DNA of 64,000 nt, from contig NZ_JBNGOZ010000017.1 in NCBI RefSeq assembly GCF_050589825.1, positions 43,043 to 107,042 of the forward strand, in the 5' to 3' direction. The translations under genes and the position numbers were made by a program. Below the pieces are notes generated by a model. That model did not search any database. It saw only the letters and a program-made list of their open reading frames with translations, and was not told the DNA's origin. Numbering within the stretch: the stretch's first letter is position 1; every line of letters begins with the position of its first letter. This stretch comes from Carboxylicivirga longa (GTDB lineage Bacteria; Bacteroidota; Bacteroidia; Bacteroidales; Marinilabiliaceae). Below, piece after piece: positions 26,036-35,800 of this stretch.

Positions 26036-27121
26036 ATGAGTAACGAAAAGTTATTGAACAGTAGGCCGCACTTCAAAATTTTAGATGGAATGCGTGGACT
26101 GGCCGCCCTTGTGGTAGTTATTTTTCACTTCATGGAAATAATTATTACCGATTTTAGTAAGATCTACATTGCACATGGCTTTTTGGCCGTGGACTTCTTT
26201 TTTTGTTTGTCGGGCTTTGTGTTGGCTTATGCATACGATAAGCGGATGCCCGGAATGGGTTTGTCAACATTTATTAAGTTAAGGCTTATTCGCCTGCAGT
26301 CATTGGTAATTATTGGCTCGGTACTTGGCTTATTAACTTTTTTATTCGACCCCTTCAGCAACCTATATGCGGAGTACGGATTCAAGCAGACCGCACTGCT
26401 TTTTATTACATCTGTTACCATGATTCCTTACCCCATCGTATCGGAACGTTATTTTAACTTATTTAATTTGAATGCACCCAGCTGGACCTTGTTTTGGGAG
26501 TACGTGGCTAATTTTATGTATGCCGTCATTCTGTTTAAAGTAGGTAAAAAAGTTCTTTCCGCAATGGCGATATTGGCCGCACTTGCCTTGTTTTATATCG
26601 GATGGCAATATGGAAACCTGCTTGGGGGGTGGAATGATGCTACTTTTTTCCATGGCTTGGCTCGCATCTCTTTTTCTTTTATAATGGGTATGTTGGTATT
26701 TCGATCAGGATGGATTATTAAAAATAAGCTGGGCTTATTGGGCATGTGTGCCTTGCTGATGCTAGCCTTTTTAATTCCTTACCGTGAAAGCTGGAGCGGC
26801 CTAGTAGAGCCCCTTATCGTTGTGTTTTATTTCCCTTTATTAGTTGCCTTGGGTGCAGGTGCCGAATTATCAGATAAGCATCATAAAATTAATAAACTGT
26901 CAGGAGATATTTCCTATCCTCTTTATATGACACATTATCCTTTTATGTGGGTGTTTGCCAACTACGTAGCTGTAAAAAGTCCGAATTGGGAGGAGCTGGC
27001 CTGGGTAATACCAGTTTCTGTGCTGCTTCTGGTAGGTTTTGCTTATTTAATTACCGAATTTGTTGATTTTCCAATTCGGCGATACCTTAAAAATAAACTG
27101 AAAGCCATTTTATTACAGTAA
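26036..27121 (+). CDS. acyltransferase family 3 membrane protein
   Basis: Integral membrane O- or N-acyltransferase (Acyl_transf_3 family) of 361 residues with about ten hydrophobic spans. The N-terminal signature KILDGMRGLAALVVVIFHF carries the family's RGLA and the conserved His. Such enzymes move acetyl or other acyl groups from the cytoplasm onto sugars or lipids at the membrane. It lies between two GH20 genes and just before a DUF418 gene, so acetylation of amino sugars released by the GH20 enzymes is a reasonable inference. Modification of envelope polymers is the alternative. Confidence 0.85.
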   Translation: MSNEKLLNSRPHFKILDGMRGLAALVVVIFHFMEIIITDFSKIYIAHGFLAVDFFFCLSGFVLAYAYDKRMPGMGLSTFIKLRLIRLQSLVIIGSVLGLLTFLFDPFSNLYAEYGFKQTALLFITSVTMIPYPIVSERYFNLFNLNAPSWTLFWEYVANFMYAVILFKVGKKVLSAMAILAALALFYIGWQYGNLLGGWNDATFFHGLARISFSFIMGMLVFRSGWIIKNKLGLLGMCALLMLAFLIPYRESWSGLVEPLIVVFYFPLLVALGAGAELSDKHHKINKLSGDISYPLYMTHYPFMWVFANYVAVKSPNWEELAWVIPVSVLLLVGFAYLITEFVDFPIRRYLKNKLKAILLQ

Positions 27122-27255
27122 TAGCATAATGTGAAACAATCCTGAAATTTTGACTATCCTAATTGACACACAGGCGAATCGTAAGATCGAAGGAGTCAAT
27201 GATGAAATTTATTTGGGACTTCCATTTGACCATTGAAAAAATCAATTTTAAGCAG

Positions 27256-28428
27256 ATGAAGAAAATTCGAACACGTATTGAGGCAGTTGACGCACTGCGT
27301 GGATTCGCCATTTTTAGTATACTGATTATACATTGCTCCAATTATTTTATGGATGGTTTAGAGATCGAGCGCCAAGGCACTCCGTTTTGGGAAGCCGTAA
27401 ATTCGACAACCAAAAGCATGCTGTACTTCATGTTTGAAGGCAAGGCATATGGCCTGTTTGCATTGTTGTTCGGTTTTACATTTGGTATACAGTATTATAA
27501 AGCCGCAGGACAAAAGAAGCGTTTCACGATTCGCTTCCTGTGGCGAATGTTGCTGCTGGCCGGTTTTGGAGTACTTAATGCCGCCTTTTTTGCCGGTGGT
27601 GACCCCTTGATTTTTATGGCCATGGTAGCCATCATACTGCCTTTGACGGCTCGCCTTAGCAGCAAAGCACTGCTGATTATCGCTGCGGTTTTGTTTTTGC
27701 AGCCCTTAGAGTGGTTCAAGATTATTAGCCTTTGGCTTAACCCCAATACGAAATTAGTTTGGTATACGGGCGGTTTTTACGAGGCTGTGCGTCCGGCTGT
27801 TGCTAATGGTGAGTTTATACCCATGGTATGGAGTAATATTACAGTAGGTTTGCAGGCATGCTTGGCCTGGGCCTTTGAATACGGTCGTATATCCCAAACA
27901 CCTGGTCTATACATCCTCGGGTTCTTAATGTACAGACACGGCTTGTTTAATCGTACTGATGCATCTTTTTGGGATCGTTTATGCTTTTTCACCCTTATCA
28001 GCACGCCGCTGCTATTTGTAGTGAAAGCAGTTCCACCCACAACGAGCTTAATCCAAGCGCCCTTGCAGGTTGTGTTTAGTATGTGGTATAACTTATCGTT
28101 TATGTTACTGATGGCTTCATTGTTTATTATTCTGTACCGATCGGAAGGTTTTAGGCGCCTCACGGTGCCCTTGAAGTGGTATGGAAAAATGAGTCTTACT
28201 AATTATATATTCCAATCAATTATTGCAACCGCTTTGTTCTATCCTTATGGTTTAAACATTGCAGCCTACGCCGGCGTTGCAGCTAGTGTGCTTATTGGGC
28301 TTGGGATAGCCGCTTTACAAATTGCCTTTAGTTATCTTTGGCTAAACCGATACAAACAAGGACCGTTTGAATTTATCTGGCATAAAGCAACTTATTTACA
28401 GGTAACTGTTCCGGTTCTCAATAGGTGA
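27256..28428 (+). CDS. DUF418 membrane protein (YeiB/acyltransferase-like)
   Basis: Multi-span inner-membrane protein of about 390 residues. The start at 27256 (MKKIRTRIEAVDALRGFAIF) matches the family; an upstream TTG at 27163 in the same frame is less likely. The N-terminal DALRGFA signature and the C-terminal DUF418 block (KWYGKMSLTNYIFQS) are clear. The family is distantly related to heparan-alpha-glucosaminide N-acetyltransferase-like proteins and its reaction is not established. The next gene starts 60 bases after its stop, so the two are probably co-transcribed. The leader before its start resembles that of the GH20 gene at 23583. Confidence 0.82.
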   Translation: MKKIRTRIEAVDALRGFAIFSILIIHCSNYFMDGLEIERQGTPFWEAVNSTTKSMLYFMFEGKAYGLFALLFGFTFGIQYYKAAGQKKRFTIRFLWRMLLLAGFGVLNAAFFAGGDPLIFMAMVAIILPLTARLSSKALLIIAAVLFLQPLEWFKIISLWLNPNTKLVWYTGGFYEAVRPAVANGEFIPMVWSNITVGLQACLAWAFEYGRISQTPGLYILGFLMYRHGLFNRTDASFWDRLCFFTLISTPLLFVVKAVPPTTSLIQAPLQVVFSMWYNLSFMLLMASLFIILYRSEGFRRLTVPLKWYGKMSLTNYIFQSIIATALFYPYGLNIAAYAGVAASVLIGLGIAALQIAFSYLWLNRYKQGPFEFIWHKATYLQVTVPVLNR

Positions 28429-28487
28429 TTCTAATTTCTGAGTTGCCGTTTTTTTCAAAAAATGTTATATCGCTAATTAATTATCAG

Positions 28488-30695
28488 ATGAAGAACAGAG
28501 TTTTATTTATTTTCCTCTTATCGTTTGCAGTGCTATCGCTTATTGCTGGTCAAACGACAGATATTATTCCCCGTCCGCAGAAACTAAAAGAGAACGGGCA
28601 GGCTTTTGTATTAAACGAAAAAACGAAAATTATTTATACTAAGGGTTTACAGAAGCAGGCCGAACTGCTGGAGTGTGCCTTGTCGCCGGCCACGGGTTGG
28701 GATTTTGTGCTTAGCGAAGGAAATAAGGCTAAGATTAACAGTATTGTTTTGCAGCTAGATGCCCAAATTAACAATGCCGAAGGTTACCGTTTACATGTAG
28801 AGGATAAAAACATAAGGATTACCGGAGGCGATGCTGCAGGTATTTTTTACGGTGTGCAAACGCTGCTGCAATTATTGCCTGCCGAGGTGTACAGCAAACA
28901 ACGTCAAAAGGAAGTTGCCTGGGCGGTACCCGGAGTAAGCATTGAAGATGCACCATCCTATCCGTGGCGGGGTATGATGCTCGATGTAAGTCGCTACTTC
29001 TTTGAAAAAGATTATGTGCTGCGTTTCATCGATATGATGGCCATGTATAAGCTTAATGTGCTGCATTTTCACCTGATTGATGATGCCGGTTGGCGACTTG
29101 AGATAAAAAAATACCCCAAGCTAACATCAGTAGGAGCCTGGCGCGGTGAAGGAAAAGACCGTATTGGCGGATTCTATACACAGGAGGATATCAAAGACAT
29201 AGTGGCTTATGCCGCCGCCCGCAATGTGGAGGTGATACCAGAAATTGAACTACCAGCACACGTGTTGGCGGCCATCGTGGCTTATCCGCACCTCTCGTGT
29301 ACAGGCAAGCAACACCAGGTGCCAACGCGCCACTTTATCAGTCGCGATTTATATTGCCCGGGCAAAGAATCTACCTTTGAGTTTCTAGAAGATGTGTTTG
29401 CCGAAACAGTAGCCCTGTTTCCCTCCCAATATGTTCACATAGGCGGCGATGAGGCGGTTTACGATCGTTGGAAGGAATGCCCGCATTGCCAACAACGAAA
29501 AGAGGAGCTGGGAATACAAACTGAAAAGGAATTGCGCACTTACATGAATAACCGCGTGCAAAAAATGCTGGCCGCCCACGGTAAAACTGTTGTAGGATGG
29601 GATGAGTTGATAGAGGAAGGACTCGCTGAAAAGGCGGTCGGAATGGTGTGGCACGACAAAAAGAAAGCGCTCACGGGAACCCGGGATGGCCATGATGTGG
29701 TGATGGCGCTAACAGGACATACTTATTTCGATTTCCCCGAGAGTAGCATTCCCGGCGAGGTGAAAGCAGCTACCTGGCTACCACCCATTTCGCTGCAAAA
29801 AGCCTATGAGTGGGATCCGATGCTGGATGGACTCGATGAAAAATACCGCGATCAGGTGCTGGGTGTTAATGGCTGCCTGTGGTCCGACCAGTTTATCCAT
29901 GGCGATGAGTTGCCACGGATCAATGCCATCAACGAAAACCGAGCAGAGAAATACATGGATTACCTTACCTTTCCGCGAATGGCTGCCTTGGCCGAGGTGG
30001 GCTGGACGCCACAGGTGCTGCGCAGCTGGGAAAATTTTGAGGATAACATGGCAACCCACTACCGCCGCTACGACCAGGCCGGATATGGCTATCGCGTGCC
30101 ACAACCTAAGCTGATTGCCAAAGAGGAGGAAAACGGCGGCTTTTTAATTACACTCGAAAACCCGGTGGAAGGTGCGCATATTCGTTATTCCACCGATGGC
30201 ATACCCGCCAACGTACATTCAACAGTTTACACAGCGCCGGTGCAGGTGGAGGATATACACGATTTCCAGGCCATCACAGTCGTGAACCGACGTCAGTTTT
30301 CTTTACCTTTATATTTCCCAAAGAAATACGAGGGCTACGAAAAGTATGGTACGCTGCTGGCCGAATGGACGCCGAAAGCCATCAAAGCTAAAGTATTTGG
30401 TGCTTTTGAAATGAACGCCACGGGCAAGATCAATAAAAACGCAGCTTATGAGCTTACTTTTCTGTTTACCGGAGGGCAATATCGCCTGGATATTGAGTCG
30501 GTAGAGGTATTTAAAAACGGGCAGAAAATAGCCGAAGATCTCCATACCGGTTTTACTGGTGGAACTGCGCACAACAATGTGTATAAATTTACTATCGATG
30601 AGTATGAAACAGGTGCTGCATTTACCATAAAAGCCCGTGTAAGGGGCGACCTTGGTAACGACAGTAATGGTGCTGTATTTATCAAAGCGCTGTAA
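28488..30695 (+). CDS. GH20 beta-N-acetylhexosaminidase
   Basis: Third GH20 enzyme, 735 residues. The start at 28488 (MKNRVLFIFLLSFAVLSLIA) gives a signal peptide; the longer frame from 28425 begins inside the previous gene. The GH20b domain (DIIPRPQKLKENG) is followed by the catalytic barrel with the Asp321-Glu322 pair in HIGGDEAVYDRW, then a chitobiase-like C-terminal domain and a further beta-rich domain. It is closest in pattern to the GH20 at 20977 but has no PA14 domain and no lipobox, so it is probably soluble in the periplasm or secreted. It closes the HexNAc locus, with a terminator behind it. Confidence 0.93.
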   Translation: MKNRVLFIFLLSFAVLSLIAGQTTDIIPRPQKLKENGQAFVLNEKTKIIYTKGLQKQAELLECALSPATGWDFVLSEGNKAKINSIVLQLDAQINNAEGYRLHVEDKNIRITGGDAAGIFYGVQTLLQLLPAEVYSKQRQKEVAWAVPGVSIEDAPSYPWRGMMLDVSRYFFEKDYVLRFIDMMAMYKLNVLHFHLIDDAGWRLEIKKYPKLTSVGAWRGEGKDRIGGFYTQEDIKDIVAYAAARNVEVIPEIELPAHVLAAIVAYPHLSCTGKQHQVPTRHFISRDLYCPGKESTFEFLEDVFAETVALFPSQYVHIGGDEAVYDRWKECPHCQQRKEELGIQTEKELRTYMNNRVQKMLAAHGKTVVGWDELIEEGLAEKAVGMVWHDKKKALTGTRDGHDVVMALTGHTYFDFPESSIPGEVKAATWLPPISLQKAYEWDPMLDGLDEKYRDQVLGVNGCLWSDQFIHGDELPRINAINENRAEKYMDYLTFPRMAALAEVGWTPQVLRSWENFEDNMATHYRRYDQAGYGYRVPQPKLIAKEEENGGFLITLENPVEGAHIRYSTDGIPANVHSTVYTAPVQVEDIHDFQAITVVNRRQFSLPLYFPKKYEGYEKYGTLLAEWTPKAIKAKVFGAFEMNATGKINKNAAYELTFLFTGGQYRLDIESVEVFKNGQKIAEDLHTGFTGGTAHNNVYKFTIDEYETGAAFTIKARVRGDLGNDSNGAVFIKAL

Positions 30696-30751
30696 TATTT
30701 GTTTAGGAAGTGAATTGGTGCCTGCCTTAAATCGTATATTTTACGAATTAG

Positions 30752-30794
30752 AGCCATCTACTCCGCCATAGCAAGTGGGGGAGATGGCTTTTTG
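30752..30794 (+). terminator. terminator closing the GH20 locus
   Basis: AGCCATCT...AGATGGCT with further pairing CTCC/GGGG inside, followed by TTTTT. It lies 57 bases after the last GH20 stop codon. Confidence 0.82.
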
Positions 30795-30875
30795 CTAAAA
30801 GTAAAAGATATTCTTCTTCATTTTATTTGGCCAAGCATTTCTTATGCTGCGAGGATTACCATAACTTTACGGTTT

Positions 30876-31946
30876 ATGGCTGATAACTCCGGTAAAATAT
30901 TAAAAAGCATACAACCGAGTCGCATTACCCTACCCATTCTTATTGGGCTGGGAGTGACCGGTTATTTCCTGTACCAGGAATTTGATCCTTCGGTGCTAGA
31001 TTATTTCTCCTTTACTTTTCAGTCTATATTCTGGTTTTTTATTTCCTTTCTGATGATGGCCATTCGCGATTTTGGCTATATGATACGTATTCGCCTGCTA
31101 ACTGCGAAACAGTTGAGTTGGCGTTCTGCCTTTAGCACCATTATGCTGTGGGAGTTTACTTCAGCCATTACACCCTCGGCCATTGGCGGCACCAGTGTGG
31201 CCATCTTCTTTATCAATAAAGAGGGTGTTAAACTGGGGAGGAGCACCGCTGTTGTTATGGTCACTTCGTTTCTGGATGAGCTCTACTTCATTGTTACTTT
31301 TCCCTTGATTCTGTTGTTTATTGGTCGCACCGATATATTTTCCATGGGTGATAGTGTAATGGTCGGTATGCCCTGGTACAAGAATCAGTTTTTTATGTTT
31401 GCCTTCATCGGTTACCTGCTTAAGCTGGCCTATACAATTGTTATTACCTACGGTTTATTTATTAACCCAAGGGGTTTGAAGTGGTTGTTGCTGTGGGTGT
31501 TTAAATTACCCATTATTCGAAGGTGGCGACCACAGGCCAATGAGTCAGGCTCCGATCTGATCGCTACTTCCGATGAGTTTAAGCGCTGGCCTTTTAAAAA
31601 CTGGCTGAAGGCTTTTGGTGCTACAGCTCTTAGCTGGACTGCACGCTATTGGATTGTTAATACCCTCATTCTGGCTTTCTTCGGTTTTCAGCTTTTGGGG
31701 TGGCATGATCATATTCTGATTTTTGGTAAGCAGTTGGTCATGTGGATTATGATGCTCGTAAGTCCTACTCCCGGAGGCAGCGGCTTTGCCGAATGGGTGT
31801 TTAAAGAGTTTTTATCGAGTATGGTACCCTTGGGAACAGGAATGGCCATGGCCTTCATGTGGCGATTGGTCAGTTACTATCCTTATCTGCTTATCGGTGC
31901 GTTTGTAGTGCCCAAGTGGGTGAAGAAGCACTTCGTTAATTCCTGA
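30876..31946 (+). CDS. LPG-synthase-type (UPF0104) membrane flippase-like protein
   Basis: Inner-membrane protein of 356 residues with about eight spans, of the lysylphosphatidylglycerol synthase transmembrane (UPF0104/flippase-like) family. The start at 30876 (MADNSGKILKSIQPS) is preferred to a TTG at 30792, which lies in the terminator's T-run. The family block TSAITPSAIGGTSVAIFFI and the late SPTPGGSGFAEW are characteristic. In MprF this domain flips lipids, but there is no synthetase domain here, so lipid or polymer transport is only inferred. It stands between the GH20 locus and the sensor pair and has its own transcription unit at the 5' side. Confidence 0.85.
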   Translation: MADNSGKILKSIQPSRITLPILIGLGVTGYFLYQEFDPSVLDYFSFTFQSIFWFFISFLMMAIRDFGYMIRIRLLTAKQLSWRSAFSTIMLWEFTSAITPSAIGGTSVAIFFINKEGVKLGRSTAVVMVTSFLDELYFIVTFPLILLFIGRTDIFSMGDSVMVGMPWYKNQFFMFAFIGYLLKLAYTIVITYGLFINPRGLKWLLLWVFKLPIIRRWRPQANESGSDLIATSDEFKRWPFKNWLKAFGATALSWTARYWIVNTLILAFFGFQLLGWHDHILIFGKQLVMWIMMLVSPTPGGSGFAEWVFKEFLSSMVPLGTGMAMAFMWRLVSYYPYLLIGAFVVPKWVKKHFVNS

Positions 31947-32036
31947 TTCTATTTGATAAAATGCTGATTTTTAGTGATAAATAACTGTAATGGCGCTTTG
32001 CTATTCACTAACTTGCTTAGCGTTAAAAACATAGCT

Positions 32037-32858
32037 ATGTCAGCGATCAAAAATATTTTCACCATATTACTTGTTGGGTTATTGTTATTTGGCGGATGTG
32101 GCCGCCGAAAGACAAAAAAAGTAAATCACGAGTCTACTCCACCTGTCGAGTTGGTTATTTATTGCGAGAATACCATGCTGAATATGGTTGTTGACTTGAA
32201 GGAGCGCTTTGAAAAGGAATATAACTGCACGATTACTTTGCACAATGATTGTGCAAAAAATCTTATGGGTATCATCAAATATTCGGCCAGGGGTGATTTA
32301 TATATCCCTGCATCGGCACATAGTTTTCAACACTTTCATAATAATACGGGTTATCACCTGAAGGATTCTTTGTTTTTAGGTTATAATCATTTGGTTTACA
32401 TGGTTAAAAAGGGAAATCCCAGGGGATTTGATGGGCATGTTTCTTCTTTAATGCAGAAGGGTGAGTATGCGCTTATGATGGCCAATGCAGAAACCAGTGC
32501 CTTGGGTTACGAAACAAAAGCTTTTCTGGAATATCAGGGAGCTTACGCTGAGGTGCTTCAAAGTGTAGTATCGCTCACATCCGACGCCAAAGGCCTGGCC
32601 GAAGGTCTGCAGGGCAATCAGGCTGATGTGGCCATTAACTGGGGCAGTAATATTTATGTTAATGGGAATAGGAATTATATTGATGTGGTTCGACCACAAA
32701 CAGCTTACCAAACAGCCATACCCATGTATGCCGCGGTATTGTCCTGTACGACACAGGCTAACCTGGCCAGATCTTTTCTCGATATGGCTGCCAACGAATT
32801 GAATGAGTCATTTTTATCGCGTTATGGTTTTTCGAAAAGGGCGACTATTATTTTTTAA
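32037..32858 (+). CDS. ModA-like solute-binding lipoprotein
   Basis: Periplasmic binding-protein fold of the molybdate/oxyanion (ModA/Wtp-like, extracellular type II) group, 273 residues. The start at 32037 gives a lipoprotein signal (LLVGLLLFGGCG). The core begins VELVIYCENTMLNMVVDL and shows the usual second-lobe pattern QADVAINWGSN. No ABC permease or ATPase follows. Instead the next gene, 39 bases on, is a hybrid histidine kinase, so this protein probably acts as the ligand-sensing subunit of a signalling pair, as TorT does for TorS. The ligand is unknown; an anion or a small metabolite is possible. Confidence 0.8.
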   Translation: MSAIKNIFTILLVGLLLFGGCGRRKTKKVNHESTPPVELVIYCENTMLNMVVDLKERFEKEYNCTITLHNDCAKNLMGIIKYSARGDLYIPASAHSFQHFHNNTGYHLKDSLFLGYNHLVYMVKKGNPRGFDGHVSSLMQKGEYALMMANAETSALGYETKAFLEYQGAYAEVLQSVVSLTSDAKGLAEGLQGNQADVAINWGSNIYVNGNRNYIDVVRPQTAYQTAIPMYAAVLSCTTQANLARSFLDMAANELNESFLSRYGFSKRATIIF

Positions 32859-32897
32859 ATTACGCTTAAAATTCTATTTTTAGAAAAATTCATTTCA

Positions 32898-35800
32898 GTG
32901 AGCAAAGGTAATCGTAACGGTAAGCTATCGTATTTTAAAGAGCCAATTATCAATAAGCTATATTTGTTATTGGCAATTTTTCTTTTGACGATTGCCACCA
33001 TTTTAACCATCGAAAACTTTTTTGACCGATCCTATCAATCCCGATACAGCAGTACAATTGAGAATCAGGAGAAGCTGCTAAAGCTTGAGAACCTTCTTAA
33101 TCAGAGTCTGCTGAAGCTCAATCTGGCCTTTAAATCTTATACCTCCATTACTCTCGTTAAAGCACTGGAAAATAATGATAGTAACATAGAACGGCTTACC
33201 CGCCAGAGTAAAGCCATTCTGAATGTGATTGATCAGGGCGGCGTGATTGAGGATATTCGTCCGGTAAAAGATTATTCCAAGGATTCCATTACCATGCGCA
33301 TCAATTACCTAGCCGATAGTTTTACCGGTACTATATCCGAAGTGAGTGAGTTGGTGCCCATCATCGACGACTTATACAACAAATCACGGCGCATATCCGA
33401 TCAGGTGCTTCAGAATATTACCGTGCATGGTGGCGAGAATGAGCATTTGAAGAGTAGTGTCGAACAGCTGGTAAAAGGTGCCGAGCCTGAGTTTGGTCGG
33501 ATGCTTGAGATAGAGAATACTATCGCTTACGAAATTAATAAGCGATTGGTAACCCTTAATAATAAAGGGATTAGTGTACTGAGTCGCTATAATAAGTTGA
33601 AATATACATCGCTTATTTTCTTTACACTATTTGTAATTTTCCTGTCCTACTTTTTATTGTCGCAGATCCGTAGTGTTATTCTTAATCGGAAAAAGGCTGA
33701 GGAGAATAATATGAAGTTGATACAGGCAGTGGAGCAAAGCCCTATCTCTATTATGATTACCGATACACAAGGTAATGTGGAGTATGTCAACAAAGGGTTT
33801 AAGTCCCTCGATGGCTTTTCAAATAGTGAACTGGAAAAGGGAGAAGCTAATTTTTTTAAGATACAGAATAAAAAGAATGAGTTGGCCGATATGTTGTGGC
33901 AAACCATTCAGGAAGGGCGTGTTTGGCAAGGGGAGATATCGAGTACCAAAGAAGACGGTTCTATTTTCTGGGAAAAAGTGCTTATTTCCCCAGTGCTTAG
34001 CAAGGATAATACCATATCAAACTATGTGGCCATTAAAGAAGATACCACCGAGAAGAAACTTCTGACAGAGTCCTTGAAGGAATCGAACAAAGCCTTGAGT
34101 ACCATCACCGATAATCTCCCGGTGGGTGTATTGATTGTTGATAAAGACAAGCGGATTATACAGATAAACAAGACGGCCGCCAAAATAATGGGCTTTGATA
34201 GCGGCGATCAGGCTTTGGAGCACCTGATCAATAGTTCGTATGACAAATTGTTTTTCACGGTTAAGAAAGATGCTTACAAAGATGAGCAAACCGGTGTGAA
34301 TGTAGTAACCCTTGAAGAGCGACTGGTTATTAAGGAGAACAACATATCCCGTGAAATACTTAAAAATATCATTCCCATATCGCTGGATAAGAAAGAGGTG
34401 TTTCTCGAGGCTTTTATGGATATAAGCGCCCAAAAGGAAATACAGAAGAAGGAGGCCGATTCCAATCGTGCCAAATCTGAGTTTTTGGCCAATATGAGTC
34501 ACGAGATACGCACGCCCATGAATGGGATAATTGGTGCCACTGAGTTGCTGGGTAAGACACGAATGTCGAAGGAGCAGAAGAATGTGGTCTCCATCATCGG
34601 CCGCTCTTGCGATAACCTGCTCAACATTATTAACGATATTCTCGATTTCTCTAAGATCGAAGCCGGCAAGATGAAGATCGAATCCTACTCGTTCAACCTG
34701 CGTTCTACCGTTGATTACCTAATGGATCAGATGTCGTTTCGTTCATTGGAGAAAGGCATTGAAATATTGAATGATGTAGAGGATACCATACCTCCGGTGT
34801 TGATTGGTGATGAGAGTCGTCTTATTCAGGTGTTAGTGAACCTGATGGGTAATGCTGTGAAATTTACTGCGGAGGGAGAGGTGGTGCTTAAGGTGGAAAT
34901 CGAACAACAAAAGGGTACACATTTGGTGCTGCATTTCTCGGTGGAAGATTCGGGCATTGGCATACCTAAAAACAAACTGGAGAAAATTTTCGAGTCCTTT
35001 ACTCAGGCTGATGGTTCTACCACGCGTAAATTTGGTGGCACAGGCTTGGGTACTAGTATCTCCAAAATGCTGGTTGAGTTAATGGGGGGTAAGATATGGG
35101 TGGAGAGCCCCAATCCGAATTTTATGTGGTCCAAAGAAAATCCCGGTTCTGTATTTCACTTTACCCTGCCTTTTGTAATCGACAAAGATCATAAGGCGCT
35201 TGAATTGAATACAGAGCAATTTGCCCATGTGAATGCGCTTATTGTCGATAACCATAAAACCAACTTGTTACTCCTTAAAAAAACACTTAACAATTGGCAA
35301 ATCGAGTCTGATACGGTAAATGATGAGAAGTCGGCACTTCGTATGCTTGAGGAAGAGAAGGGCTTTAACCTGATGATTATCGACAGTCACCTGTTTAGTA
35401 AGACGGATGATAACTTTGTGCAAACTGTTAAGCAAAAGCAGCCCGGCATTCGTACCATTTTGTTCTCGTCGGAAAACCGTTGGAAGAATACAGATGGCTT
35501 CAAAGGGGTTGATATTGTATTGTACAAACCGGTTAAACATGCCGACCTGTTTTCAGCCATCGAAAAGCTGTTGGTGGCCGGTAAGGATGCAGTGAGCTCT
35601 GCCGAGGCACAGGTCGCAGAGTTTAAAGAGCGTATAAAGGGTAAACATATCTTGCTGGTGGAGGATAATATCATCAATCAGAAGATTGCCGAGAAAATGT
35701 TGTCCCGCTTGGGACTTCAAATTCACATATCAAAAAATGGACAAGAGGCAGTAGATATTTTAATCAATGAGAGTAATCAGGAAATTGACCTGGTGTTTAT

